NCBI RefSeq assembly: GCF_021083305.1
Contig: NZ_JAJFAY010000001.1
Coordinates: 930,001 to 994,000 of the forward strand
Direction: 5' to 3'
From: Haladaptatus sp. DYF46
Lineage (GTDB): Archaea > Halobacteriota > Halobacteria > Halobacteriales > Haladaptataceae
Length of the DNA: 64,000 bases
This document shows positions 1 through 8,682 of the stretch, one piece after another. How positions within the stretch are numbered: the first letter of the stretch is position 1; every line of letters starts with the position of its first letter. A model generated the notes under the pieces. It saw only the letters and a program-made list of their open reading frames with translations. It searched no databases and had not been told where the DNA came from. Position numbers and translations under genes: made by a program.

Positions 1-101
1 CACGCGAGTCGTCTCGACATCCACCCGGTCTCTCGTTTTGCAAAATCACATACGGCGGTCGAATCATAACCCTTAACTAGCCGACGGCAGTACAAACTGG
101 T

Positions 102-175
102 AGCGGGATGGGATAGCCAGGAGATTCCGGCGGGCTCATAACCCGCAGATCGGTAGTTCAAATCTACCTCCCGCT
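102..175 (+). tRNA. Initiator tRNA-Met (CAT)
   Basis: A complete cloverleaf: 7-bp acceptor stem AGCGGGA (102-108) with TCCCGCT (169-175), anticodon CAT at 137-139, and T arm GGTAGTTCAAATCTACC. The anticodon stem has the three consecutive G-C pairs (GGG/CCC) diagnostic of initiator tRNA. There is no intron. CCTTAACTAG at about 71-80 is a plausible archaeal promoter. Confidence 0.95.
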
Positions 176-274
176 ATTTTTACACGACTCGTTTCGACAT
201 CGACGACGTTTCTCGTTCCTTCAAATACGGCCGGTGCCGCCCCACTTATTCCCCGCGAACCGGTAGTCCCACCC

Positions 275-958
275 ATGGCATCCGCACTGTTCGTCGTTAG
301 CGAGGAAGGATACTGGGGAGAGGAATGTATCGAACCGCTACAGACGCTGGACGGGGCGGGGGTCGACATAACGGTCACGACCCCGAGCGGCGGGAGGCCG
401 GTCGTCGACGAACGGTCCGTCGATCCGGAGAACGTCGGCGAGGAAACCGCGGAGCGGGTCCGCGAAGCGCACGAATCGGATCCACGACTTCAAAACCCGA
501 TTCCGTTGGCGGCGACGAGCGCCGACGAGTACGATACCGTCGTGTTTCCCGGTGGACACGGAACGGAATGGGACGTGAATCAGGACCGCCACGCTCGGGC
601 ACTGCTCCGCGATGCGGTAGAAACGGGAGACACGAAAGCGCTCGTCGTCTGTCACGCCGTGGGACTGCTGGCGTTCACCCGCGATAGTGACGGTGAGTTC
701 CTCGTGGACGGTCGAAACGTCACCGGCTTCCCGAACGACTGGGAGGAGGGAATCGTGGACGAGAACGACCGCATGCCCGACGGACGGAAGCTCCCGTACT
801 GGGTCGAGGACGAGGTGAAAGCGGCGGGCGGCGTTTGGGATGCGGAACTCGACGCCGAGACGAGCGTACGAACCGACGGTGACCTGTTGACCGCTCGCGG
901 TCCGGGATCATCTCACGCGGCAGCGAAGACGCTCCGCTCCGCGCTCGGTATCGAATAA
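275..958 (+). CDS. DJ-1/PfpI family (type 1 glutamine amidotransferase-like) protein
   Basis: A 227-aa protein of the DJ-1/PfpI superfamily (Hsp31/glyoxalase III-like). Seen: E16/E17 near the N-terminus, the GGHG loop at 93-96, and the nucleophile elbow VVCHAVG with Cys126 followed by His127. These match the Glu-Cys-His architecture of class I glutaminase-like chaperones, glyoxalases and deglycases. It is longer than PfpI (about 165 aa), which favours the Hsp31/YajL-like branch. The ATG at 275 follows a weak TTATT box (about 243) by roughly 30 nt, consistent with a nearly leaderless transcript. It is monocistronic between tRNA-Met and a small membrane protein. Family assignment is firm; the physiological substrate is not known. 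Confidence 0.88.
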   Translation: MASALFVVSEEGYWGEECIEPLQTLDGAGVDITVTTPSGGRPVVDERSVDPENVGEETAERVREAHESDPRLQNPIPLAATSADEYDTVVFPGGHGTEWDVNQDRHARALLRDAVETGDTKALVVCHAVGLLAFTRDSDGEFLVDGRNVTGFPNDWEEGIVDENDRMPDGRKLPYWVEDEVKAAGGVWDAELDAETSVRTDGDLLTARGPGSSHAAAKTLRSALGIE

Positions 959-1013
959 CGGGTGAACAAAAAGCGCGTGATTTATACCCGATTCGTTCCC
1001 AGTTGACACGTAG

Positions 1014-1283
1014 ATGATAGGCACGCGTAGCGTTCTGGCAGTGATGGCCGGTGGCGTCATGATAACCGCTATCGTTGCCTTGCACTCCGGCCGAAAGTCG
1101 ACGGGACTCTGGTTGCTGACCGCAGGGTTTTTCATCGCCACCATCTGGTCCGGGCTGAGTATCGCTTGGACACGGAACAATTCGGGAATGCTGTCCTTCG
1201 ATTCACACATCCTCCTCGGTTCGACGGCACTCGCCGGGACGATCTATTACGGAATGTTGGCCCGAGAAGCGGCCGCCGAATAA
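1014..1283 (+). CDS. Small membrane protein, unknown function
   Basis: An 89-aa protein with three hydrophobic stretches (roughly residues 4-22, 30-50 and 63-84), hence probably three membrane helices. No motif I recognise. Codon use is that of the surrounding genes and it ends cleanly in a stop before the peptide transporter promoter. It lies 55 nt after the DJ-1 gene on the same strand and could be cotranscribed. Confidence 0.6.
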   Translation: MIGTRSVLAVMAGGVMITAIVALHSGRKSTGLWLLTAGFFIATIWSGLSIAWTRNNSGMLSFDSHILLGSTALAGTIYYGMLAREAAAE

Positions 1284-1396
1284 TCGGTCCAAATCGAGCG
1301 ACTTGAGGGCTCTTTGTATCGATAACGGCGACTACTTTTTCACCGAAGCGGGCTTCTATAACGTCAGGAAAACTAAAAGCTTCTGCTAACCAGTAG

Positions 1397-1405
1397 TTTT
1401 AAATA
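1397..1405 (+). promoter_or_regulatory. TATA box of the peptide ABC operon
   Basis: TTTTAAATA lies 22-30 nt before the ATG at 1427, the normal distance for a leaderless archaeal start. This decides the start at 1427 against the in-frame GTG at 1418. Confidence 0.75.
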
Positions 1406-1426
1406 CATCTTCTACAAGTGTTTGGT

Positions 1427-3487
1427 ATGCCACGGCGACGCAACCCGAGTGGTGCTGACGATACCCGAAGGAACTTTCTAAAAGCGAGCGGGGCCGGCGC
1501 TGTTGCTCTCTCCCTCGCAGGGTGTTCCAGCAATGGAGACAAAGAGACCACCGATGACGGGGGTACCGAGGACGGTGGTGACACTACTGAAACAACTCAA
1601 GCTCCGAGCAAGAACAGTCTGAGCCCCGACGACATCGAACCCGGTGGAACGCTCCGATACGGGATGGCGGAAGCGCCCGACAGCCCGAACATCATGCTGT
1701 CCGGCAGCGTGTACTCCGCGGTCGCTCTCTCCCCGGTCTACGATTACGGTATCGAACAGGACCCGGTGACGTTTGAGGTCAAACCGAGCGTCTTCACGGA
1801 CTGGACGATCAAAAACGCAGACAAGGAGAAACCGGACGTCTACTTCAACGCGCGCAAAGACGGACTCGAATGGAACGACGGCGAGAAGTTCAAGACGGAA
1901 GACATCCTATACTCCTACCAGTTCCAACTCGACAACGAACCGGGACAGTTCTCGATCTGGAACGATTACGAGATGATCGAGGAGGCCAAAAACGACTGGG
2001 ACTTCCACGTCAAACTGTCCCGACAGGTCGGGACGTGGGACGCCGACATTCTCGGTGACCCACCACTGATTCCCAAACACAAGTGGGAAGGCGTCGATTA
2101 CAAGAACTACGACCCGACGAAGGAGAACGAGGAGGGTCCTGTCGGAACCGGACCGGGGAAACTCGTCCAGTGGAATCCGGACACCTCGATGCAGATCAAG
2201 TTCCGCCGCGATTACATCGAGAACACCTACGCGCTCAACAAACTCGACTGGAAGAAAGAACACGACTCGCTCATCCACGGCGGTCCGTTCCTCGACGGCG
2301 TGAACTTCAAGGTGTACGGCGGAACGTCGCCGCTCACGCAAGCGTTCCTGAACGGCAAGGTCGACACCCACTACGGGAGTCTTCAGACTTCGAAGATTTC
2401 GAAGGTCGAGAAGTCGGACGACAAGGGTCTCGTAAAGGGATACGACAGCGGCTTTTCCTACTACGGATTCAACTGTCGTCGCGCCCCGCTCGACGACGTG
2501 GCGCTCCGACAGGCGATGTCGTTCCTGTACGACGACGTATTCTGGGTGAAGACGCTCAAAGGGACCTACGTCATCAAGGGCGACTATGCCCAGTCCCCGG
2601 GGTACAAAGGTGTTCGGCCGGAGACTATCTACGGCGGCGACCTGCTGACGGACCCGCGAACGAACGCGTTCGACTTCCGCGGAAAGAAGGGTAGCAAACA
2701 ACCCAAAGTCGCGGAGGTTCGCAAGTTCCTGAAGGACGGCACGGTCGTCGATGGCTCGAAGGGTACCTACGCCGGAAAGGACTTCCCCGGAACGTTCTCC
2801 GGTGTCAAGGCCAGCCAATCGAAAGCGAAGTACAAGTACACGTTCGGTTCGGTCAAATCCGACAACCTCAAAAACGCGAAGGTCGAGGTCGATAAGGAGA
2901 TTCGTGTGGATGGAAAGACCATCCCGGAGATGATGGACGGCGACGCCATCAACCTCTTCATTGACCCGCCGAGCGAACAGCCACAGGAGGCGAAAGCCAT
3001 CGAACAGTGGAAAAAGAACATGCAACGGGTCGGTATCCCGGTCAAAACCGAACCGGTCGCGTTCAACACCATGTCCGGGAAGGTGTACGAGACCGAAGAG
3101 TTCGACGTGTACCCGATGGGTTGGGGCGGAACCAGTCCGTATGGAACGTCGCTCTACTCGTTCTTCCACTCCGAGAACGCCGGCGAGGACACGGAGAAAT
3201 TCGCGTACAACTCCACGGGATACGGTATCTCGGGTGGCAGCGCGGACAAACTGCTCTCGGAAGCGTACAAGGAGACCGACCCCGAGAAGCGCTCCAAGAA
3301 GTACGCAAAGGCGATGGAGCGAATCTATCTCGACATGCCGTACATGCTCCGCGATTACGCGAAATACCGCTGGCCGGTCAACTCGGCGAAGTTCGACGGG
3401 TTCGTCGAGAACATCGTCGACCCCGGATACGCGAACTGGGACACGGAGTACAGCAGTATCTTCCTCAAAGAGAACCTGAAGAAGTAA
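1427..3487 (+). CDS. dppA: Peptide ABC transporter substrate-binding lipoprotein
   Basis: About 686 aa; extracellular solute-binding protein family 5 (DppA/OppA). The N-terminus has a twin-arginine signal (RRNFLK) followed by a hydrophobic stretch and a lipobox LAGC, so it is exported folded and lipid-anchored. A Thr/Asp/Glu-rich tether follows. The body contains family-5 features such as EWNDGEKFKTEDILYSYQF (DG..tA.DV region). It is first in a five-gene operon with two permeases and two ATPases. The in-frame GTG at 1418 is a possible alternative start, but the TATA box favours ATG 1427. Residues near 350-480 have no clear motif and may be a haloarchaeal insertion. Import of peptides is inferred from family; the ligand cannot be read from sequence. 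Confidence 0.9.
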   Translation: MPRRRNPSGADDTRRNFLKASGAGAVALSLAGCSSNGDKETTDDGGTEDGGDTTETTQAPSKNSLSPDDIEPGGTLRYGMAEAPDSPNIMLSGSVYSAVALSPVYDYGIEQDPVTFEVKPSVFTDWTIKNADKEKPDVYFNARKDGLEWNDGEKFKTEDILYSYQFQLDNEPGQFSIWNDYEMIEEAKNDWDFHVKLSRQVGTWDADILGDPPLIPKHKWEGVDYKNYDPTKENEEGPVGTGPGKLVQWNPDTSMQIKFRRDYIENTYALNKLDWKKEHDSLIHGGPFLDGVNFKVYGGTSPLTQAFLNGKVDTHYGSLQTSKISKVEKSDDKGLVKGYDSGFSYYGFNCRRAPLDDVALRQAMSFLYDDVFWVKTLKGTYVIKGDYAQSPGYKGVRPETIYGGDLLTDPRTNAFDFRGKKGSKQPKVAEVRKFLKDGTVVDGSKGTYAGKDFPGTFSGVKASQSKAKYKYTFGSVKSDNLKNAKVEVDKEIRVDGKTIPEMMDGDAINLFIDPPSEQPQEAKAIEQWKKNMQRVGIPVKTEPVAFNTMSGKVYETEEFDVYPMGWGGTSPYGTSLYSFFHSENAGEDTEKFAYNSTGYGISGGSADKLLSEAYKETDPEKRSKKYAKAMERIYLDMPYMLRDYAKYRWPVNSAKFDGFVENIVDPGYANWDTEYSSIFLKENLKK

Positions 3488-3519
3488 CCACGTCTTCGAC
3501 CGTCGAGGGGTGGTTTTTT
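3486..3519 (+). terminator. Intra-operon stem-loop with T run
   Basis: AACCAC (3486-3491) pairs with GTGGTT (3510-3515), with an inner TCGA..TCGA stem, followed by six T. It lies directly at the dppA stop codon, so it could end most transcripts after the binding protein and give it excess over the permeases. Confidence 0.55.
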
Positions 3520-3595
3520 CGCGCTGTGGGATAGTAGACCGGTGGTTGAATTTAATACCCAACCGACACGAGAACCACCACATTGATAATGAATG

Positions 3596-3613
3596 TATGC
3601 CATGAATGGCATA
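3596..3613 (+). promoter_or_regulatory. 8-bp inverted repeat upstream of dppB
   Basis: TATGCCAT-GA-ATGGCATA is a perfect inverted repeat with a 2-nt centre. It sits about 40 nt downstream of a TATA-like TTTAATA (3551-3557) and 60 nt before the dppB start. It resembles a dimeric regulator site; no regulator is known. Confidence 0.35.
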
Positions 3614-3672
3614 GTTACGCAAGAGTAAGACGATATGGTAATCAGGATACCAAAATCAACGGACGACAGAAA

Positions 3673-4659
3673 ATGACAAGGATTAGCACCCGTTATCTCG
3701 CGAAACGGCTGATCGTCTCCTATCTGACGTTACTGGTCATAATGACGATTCTGTTCGTGCTCATTCGGAGCATGCCCGGATCGTTCATCTCGCAGATGAT
3801 AACGCCGGAGATGAAGCCGGCACAGATCGCACGGCTTCGGGAGCAGTGGGGACTCAACGAACCGCTGTGGCGTCAGTACGTGGACTTCATGATAAACTAT
3901 CAGACCGGAAACTTCGGTCGGTCGCCGACGAAGCAGGTCCCCGTCTGGGACATCATCGTTCGTCGGTTCCCGCGGACTATCATCCTGTTCGGTGCCGGAT
4001 TCGTCATCGCGTACACGGTCGGCCCGCTCGTCGGCATGTATCTGGGCTGGTGGCGAGGAACGAACAAGGACAAGTTCATCTACACGTCGGGACTCACGAT
4101 GTACTCCATGCCCGCGTTCTGGATCGCGTGGCTCTTCATCTGGCTGTTCGACTACAAGCTGAAGTTGCTGAAGAGCGCGTACATGGTCGACCAGTTCGGG
4201 GTACAAGATTGGACGCCACTAGTGGCGATGGGCAGCATCTTACACCACATCGCACTTCCGCTGTTCAGCATCGCGTTCGTCGGGTGGGTCGGGTCGATGC
4301 TCGTCATGCGACCGTCGATGAACAACGTCACCGGGGAAGATTACGTCTTCCTCGCGCGAGCGAAGGGTCTCAGCGAACGGACCGTGATGATGAAACACGC
4401 GGCCCGGAACGCGCTGATTCCGGTCGCGACGCAGGCCATCGTCGGCCTCGCGTTCCTCGTGGACGGGAGCGTCATTATCGAGCGAGTGTTCAGTTGGCCC
4501 GGTATCGGGGATATGCTGGTCAGTGCGGTCTTCGATCAGGACTATCCGATCACGCAAGCGGCGTTCTTCCTGCTCGCCGTCATGATAATCACGATGCGTC
4601 TCCTCACGGACGTCGTCTACACCTTCCTCGACCCGCGGATCAAGTTTGGGGGTGAGTAA
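3673..4659 (+). CDS. dppB: Peptide ABC transporter permease, DppB type
   Basis: A 328-aa integral membrane protein of the binding-protein-dependent transport family. N-terminal helix at about 15-35, then a periplasmic-type region with LREQWGLNEPLWRQYVDFM and GNFGRSP, typical of DppB/OppB, and five further helices. The coupling-helix EAA motif is seen as EDYVFLARAKGLSERTVMMKHAARNALIPV. An upstream in-frame ATG (3583) would add 30 non-hydrophobic residues (with Cys, His and Trp unlike the family), so ATG 3673 is chosen. It is 3 nt from dppC. It forms the heterodimeric channel with dppC. Confidence 0.9.
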   Translation: MTRISTRYLAKRLIVSYLTLLVIMTILFVLIRSMPGSFISQMITPEMKPAQIARLREQWGLNEPLWRQYVDFMINYQTGNFGRSPTKQVPVWDIIVRRFPRTIILFGAGFVIAYTVGPLVGMYLGWWRGTNKDKFIYTSGLTMYSMPAFWIAWLFIWLFDYKLKLLKSAYMVDQFGVQDWTPLVAMGSILHHIALPLFSIAFVGWVGSMLVMRPSMNNVTGEDYVFLARAKGLSERTVMMKHAARNALIPVATQAIVGLAFLVDGSVIIERVFSWPGIGDMLVSAVFDQDYPITQAAFFLLAVMIITMRLLTDVVYTFLDPRIKFGGE

Positions 4660-4662
4660 CCA

Positions 4663-5619
4663 ATGTCAACACAATCGGAAAGCACATCCACGACGAACAC
4701 GCTCAAGGAACGATGGGAACCGCGAATCGAACGCTTCAAACGGGGATGGAGCCGGTACACCCACCACAAGATGGGTGTCATTGGGCTCTTCATCCTCGTC
4801 GTTTACGTCCTCTGGGCGCTGTTTCCGTCGGTGTTCGCGCCGCACAACCCTTCCTGGCGTCTCTTCGTCGGAAACGACCCGTACGCCCGCTTGACGCTCC
4901 AGCAGAGCCAACAGTTCCCTCACCCACCCGCGTTCGGCGACCCGGCCTTCATTCCGTTCGGGACGAACGGCAAGGGCCAAGGGGTATTCACCCTCCTGGT
5001 GTACGCTGCGAAAGACGCACTCTACATCGGGTTTGCGGCCGGAATCCTCTCCAGCCTCGTTGGGGTTCCGCTCGGCCTCATCAGTGGATTTTACGGGAAC
5101 ACGTGGATCGACGAGACGATCCAACGCATCGTGGACGTGATGTACGGGATGCCGTTCCTTCCGTTCCTCATCGTTCTCGTCTCGATCCGGGGTGTCAGCC
5201 AGACGAACATCATCCTCGGTATCGCGATCACGTCGTGGCTCAACAACTGTATCCTCATCCGGGGGGAGACGTTGTCGCTCAAGGAACGGGCGTACGTCGA
5301 GTCGGCACGGGTCGCGGGTGCGAGCGACACGCGAATCGTGTTCCGGCACATCCTGCCGAACGTCATTCCGCTCGCGTTCGTGTTCCTCGCACAGGACGCG
5401 GCGGGCGCGATCATCGCACAGGCATCGCTCGCGTACCTCGGTCTGGGCGACTTCACGAACAACTCGTGGGGAATCATGATTCAGAACATCAAATCCGAAA
5501 GTTACGTCTTCGAAGCACCGTGGTGGCTCATCCCGCCGGGACTGGCGATCACGTCCATCGCGGCGGCGTTCTACTTCATCGGCTTCTCGGTTGAGGACCT
5601 CGCAAACCCACAGGAGTAA
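4663..5619 (+). CDS. dppC: Peptide ABC transporter permease, DppC type
   Basis: A 318-aa partner permease. It has the OppC-type N-terminal cytoplasmic segment before the first helix (about 43-63), then a long extracytoplasmic loop and the core transport domain. The EAA loop reads KERAYVESARVAGASDTRIVFRHILPNVIPL. The end is of the OppC type (GFSVEDLANPQ). Start ATG 4663 is 3 nt after the dppB stop. It is followed after 3 nt by the first ATPase, so these genes are translationally coupled. Confidence 0.9.
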   Translation: MSTQSESTSTTNTLKERWEPRIERFKRGWSRYTHHKMGVIGLFILVVYVLWALFPSVFAPHNPSWRLFVGNDPYARLTLQQSQQFPHPPAFGDPAFIPFGTNGKGQGVFTLLVYAAKDALYIGFAAGILSSLVGVPLGLISGFYGNTWIDETIQRIVDVMYGMPFLPFLIVLVSIRGVSQTNIILGIAITSWLNNCILIRGETLSLKERAYVESARVAGASDTRIVFRHILPNVIPLAFVFLAQDAAGAIIAQASLAYLGLGDFTNNSWGIMIQNIKSESYVFEAPWWLIPPGLAITSIAAAFYFIGFSVEDLANPQE

Positions 5620-5622
5620 ACC

Positions 5623-6771
5623 ATGTCACTACTAGAAGTAAACGATCTCAGTGTTCGTTACGACGCCGGGGACAAGCAAGTTCACGCCGTCGATGGCGTC
5701 AGTTTCAACGTCGAACACGGCGAGACGTACGGTCTCGTCGGTGAATCGGGCTGTGGAAAGACCACGTTGGCAAAGTCGCTCATTCACTTACTCGACTCGA
5801 ACGGGTACGTCGAAAGCGGCAAGATTTGGTTCGATGGAACCCTCCCCGAGTGGGAAGACGAACGCGGGAACGCACGTCGCGAGATAATCGACGACGACCG
5901 ATATCCGGTTCGTGCGGACGGGATGACGGACCTCGCACAGTTGGACAACCAACAGATTCGGGACATACGGTGGCGAAACATCGCGCTGATTCCGCAGAGT
6001 GCGATGAACGCGCTCAATCCGGTGTACAAGGTCGGCGACCAAATCGTCGAAGCCATCTTGCGCCACGAACCGAACACGCCGCCGGAAGAGGCCCACGACC
6101 GTGCGCGCGACCTCATCGAACGGGTCGGAATCGACCCCGACCGCGCCGACGACTACGCTCACCAGTACAGCGGCGGGATGAAACAGCGTGCAGTCATCGC
6201 GATGGCGATGGCGTGTAACCCGGACATGCTCATCGCGGACGAACCGACGACGGCACTGGACGTCATTATCCAGGACCGCATCCTGGAGGAGTTAGAAGAG
6301 CTCCAAGAGGAGTTCAACGTCGCTATTCTCGTCGTCAGTCACGACATCAGCGTCATGGCCGAGATATGTGACCAACTCGCGGTCATGTACGGTGGAAAAA
6401 TGATGGAGAGCGGTCCGATGCAGGACGTTCTCGTCGATTCCGCGAACCCGTACACGCTCGGCTTGAAGAACTCGTTCCCGACGGTCGAGGAGGTGGACCA
6501 AAACCTCATCTCGATACCCGGGACGCCGCCGACGCTACTCGATCCCAGCGATGGATGTCGCTTCGCTCCTCGGTGTCCGTTCGTCGTGGACGAATGCCAT
6601 TCGGTACACCCACCGATGTACGACACGGAGCAGGCGGAAACGGGAAAACGAACCGAGGCGAGTTCACCGCACGTCCACCGGTCGGCGTGCTATCGCGTCA
6701 ACGAACTCGAAACGATGCGCACCGAGGCGCGTAAGGAGGAAAAATGGCAACAAACAACGCAGACTCACTAG
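5623..6771 (+). CDS. dppD: Peptide ABC transporter ATP-binding protein, DppD type
   Basis: A 382-aa cytoplasmic ATPase. Walker A GESGCGKTT (40-48), Q-loop PQSAMNALNP (about 124), signature YSGGMKQRA (182-190), Walker B LIADEPTTALD (203-213) and H-loop VSHD (238-241). The OppD/DppD C-terminal Cys domain is complete with C312, C318, C325 and C356. The last 28 nt overlap the start of the next ATPase gene. An insertion between Walker A and the Q-loop (about 60-115) is longer than in bacterial DppD. It pairs with dppF as the energising heterodimer. Confidence 0.9.
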   Translation: MSLLEVNDLSVRYDAGDKQVHAVDGVSFNVEHGETYGLVGESGCGKTTLAKSLIHLLDSNGYVESGKIWFDGTLPEWEDERGNARREIIDDDRYPVRADGMTDLAQLDNQQIRDIRWRNIALIPQSAMNALNPVYKVGDQIVEAILRHEPNTPPEEAHDRARDLIERVGIDPDRADDYAHQYSGGMKQRAVIAMAMACNPDMLIADEPTTALDVIIQDRILEELEELQEEFNVAILVVSHDISVMAEICDQLAVMYGGKMMESGPMQDVLVDSANPYTLGLKNSFPTVEEVDQNLISIPGTPPTLLDPSDGCRFAPRCPFVVDECHSVHPPMYDTEQAETGKRTEASSPHVHRSACYRVNELETMRTEARKEEKWQQTTQTH

Positions 6772-8111
6772 TAGAGATACGGAACGTCTCGAAGTTGTTC
6801 GACCTGTCGCAGAGCGCCATCGACCAACTACTCGGTCGAGAAGCACAGCCAGTCCGGGCCGTCCAGAACGTCGATTTGACCATCAATCGGGGCGATATCA
6901 TGGGTATCGCCGGCGAATCGGGCTGTGGGAAGACCACGCTCGGAAAGTTGCTGGTCAAGCTGTACGAACCGACGGAGGGGAGAATCATGTTCGACGGACG
7001 GGACATGTCCGAGCTGCTGCGCGAGGACCAACGGGAGTTCCGCGAGCGGGTCCAAATGATCTTTCAGGACCCGTTCGAGAGTCTGAACCCTCGAATGACG
7101 GTGTTCCAGTCGGTCGTCGAACCACTCAAAATAAACGACATCGGGGACGGCTACCAAGACCGTCGTGAACGGGTCGTTCAGGTGTTGAACGACGTCGGGC
7201 TCGCCCCTGCGGAGGCCTACCTGAACGAGTTCCCGAAGGAACTATCCGGTGGCGAGCGCCAACGCGTCGCCATCGCGCGTGCGCTGGTCGTCAACCCCGA
7301 CTTCATCGTCTGCGACGAACCCGTGTCGATGCTCGACGTGTCGATTCGTGCGGGCGTGTTGAACCTGATGAAGGAGTTACAGGACGAGTACGGGTTGACC
7401 TACGTGTTCATCAGCCACGACCTCTCGCTGATTCGCTACATGTGCGACCGTACCGCCATCATGTATCTCGGGAGCATCGTCGAGCAAGGGCCGACGGATG
7501 ACGTGGTCAATAACCCGAAACATCCCTACACGGAAGCGCTGTTCGACGCGGTACCGGAAATCGAACCCGGCGCGCAACGCCGACGAGCGAACGTGACCGG
7601 CGAAGTGCCGAACCCGAGAAACCCACCGTCCGGGTGCCGGTTCCACCCCCGATGTGCCAAGATAATTCCTCCGGAGGATTGGAGCGGGAGCCAGGACGCG
7701 TTCCGCCGAGGATGCAATTTCAAACGGCGCGTTCAGACCGACGACATTCCAGTGGAAGAGATCGCAGAGGAGTACGCAGAGCAGCGGAGGGCGGTCGATG
7801 CCGTTCTCGAAACGGGTCTCTCGCTGGAGCTGCCCGATGAACACCAAATCGCCGGCGACGGAAGGGGAACGGTCGACATCGATTCGCTCGATCTGCCGAG
7901 ACAGGCCGAAAACGCCCTTCGGTCGGCCACGCGTGACCTCTTGGAAGGAAACGAGGAGGACGCGATGGAACAACTCGACCGAATGTTCAACTCGATCTGT
8001 GAGCGCCAGTCCCCGGAACTCCGTCAGTCCGGCGACCAAGTAACGGCGTGTCACCTCTACGGTTCGTCCGTCGCGAACAGGGAAACGATTGCGCCGGACG
8101 CTTCGGACTGA
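6744..8111 (+). CDS. dppF: Peptide ABC transporter ATP-binding protein, DppF/OppF type, with C-terminal insertion
   Basis: A 455-aa ATPase, about 120 aa longer than usual OppF. Walker A GESGCGKTT (57-65), Q-loop FQDPFESLNP (107-116), signature LSGGERQRVA (168-177), Walker B FIVCDEPVSMLD (187-198) and H-loop ISHD (223-226). The C-terminal Cys cluster is split: C298, C304 and C324 lie together, but the fourth Cys (motif ACHL, C436) comes only after about 110 acidic residues predicted to be helical. ATG 6744 lies inside the dppD end. A T6 run at 8135-8140 follows the stop and is a likely terminator. Confidence 0.88.
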   Translation: MATNNADSLVEIRNVSKLFDLSQSAIDQLLGREAQPVRAVQNVDLTINRGDIMGIAGESGCGKTTLGKLLVKLYEPTEGRIMFDGRDMSELLREDQREFRERVQMIFQDPFESLNPRMTVFQSVVEPLKINDIGDGYQDRRERVVQVLNDVGLAPAEAYLNEFPKELSGGERQRVAIARALVVNPDFIVCDEPVSMLDVSIRAGVLNLMKELQDEYGLTYVFISHDLSLIRYMCDRTAIMYLGSIVEQGPTDDVVNNPKHPYTEALFDAVPEIEPGAQRRRANVTGEVPNPRNPPSGCRFHPRCAKIIPPEDWSGSQDAFRRGCNFKRRVQTDDIPVEEIAEEYAEQRRAVDAVLETGLSLELPDEHQIAGDGRGTVDIDSLDLPRQAENALRSATRDLLEGNEEDAMEQLDRMFNSICERQSPELRQSGDQVTACHLYGSSVANRETIAPDASD

Positions 8112-8134
8112 GCACCACGATCGGCTCGCCGCTC

Positions 8135-8140
8135 TTTTTT
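8135..8140 (+). terminator. Poly-T terminator after dppF
   Basis: Six T residues after GC-rich sequence, 24 nt beyond the dppF stop; archaeal termination at oligo-T tracts fits. Confidence 0.5.
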
Positions 8141-8163
8141 GTGAAAAAGGAAACTCTTACGGT

Positions 8164-8188
8164 AATGACACGCATAGACAATGTCATT
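8164..8188 (+). promoter_or_regulatory. Inverted repeat just before the 8191 start
   Basis: AATGACA (8164-8170) and TGTCATT (8182-8188) are perfect inverted arms with an 11-nt centre, placed between a TATA-like CTCTTACGG and the start codon. It could be an operator or a leader hairpin. Confidence 0.35.
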
Positions 8189-8190
8189 GA

Positions 8191-8682
8191 ATGCCAGGTT
8201 CGACCGCTCGCTCCGTCCTCCGTCCAGAACGGCCGCTCCTCGTCGCCGCAATCGTCGTTACGGCGCTCGTCACCGCGTGGTTGTTCGTTCCGACCATGCA
8301 GGGACACGTTGCGATGATGAACGTCGGTTCCGTCGACGTGACGACTTCGAATTCGGCCGTGACCGACGGCGGTGAGTATCTCACGACGACGCTTTCCATT
8401 CGTAATCCGACTGGACGGGATATCGTGTTCTACAGCGGGTTGATACACGTGTACGATGGCGAAACGCAGTTATCGGACGGGACGACGACGCCGTTCGGTG
8501 AGACGACGGTTCCCGCGAGGGAGACGGTGACGTTACGGGTCGAAATCGACCTCAACCCTGACCGGGTTTCCCGGACGAAACGTGCGGTACGCTCGGGGTC
8601 CGCGTCGTTCTCGGGGAGTCTGCGCGGTAGAATCGGGCGGGAAGGCATACACGTTCCCCTACATGCGGGAGGGTCGAACTGA
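8191..8682 (+). CDS. Membrane-anchored hypothetical protein
   Basis: A 163-aa protein with one N-terminal membrane helix (about 15-33) and an extracytoplasmic-looking beta-rich domain (TTTLSIRNPTGRDIVFYSG; alternating hydrophobic strands), resembling LEA14/WHy-like or late-embryogenesis-type folds. That similarity is my inference, not a match. It overlaps the next gene by 1 nt (TGATG), so the two are translationally coupled. Function unknown. Confidence 0.65.
   Translation: MPGSTARSVLRPERPLLVAAIVVTALVTAWLFVPTMQGHVAMMNVGSVDVTTSNSAVTDGGEYLTTTLSIRNPTGRDIVFYSGLIHVYDGETQLSDGTTTPFGETTVPARETVTLRVEIDLNPDRVSRTKRAVRSGSASFSGSLRGRIGREGIHVPLHAGGSN

Noticed and set aside
1907..3622. 571-aa open frame on the minus strand opposite dppA
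   Set aside because: Shadow of the dppA coding strand; Arg/Val-rich composition and no motif, while dppA has signal peptide and family motifs.
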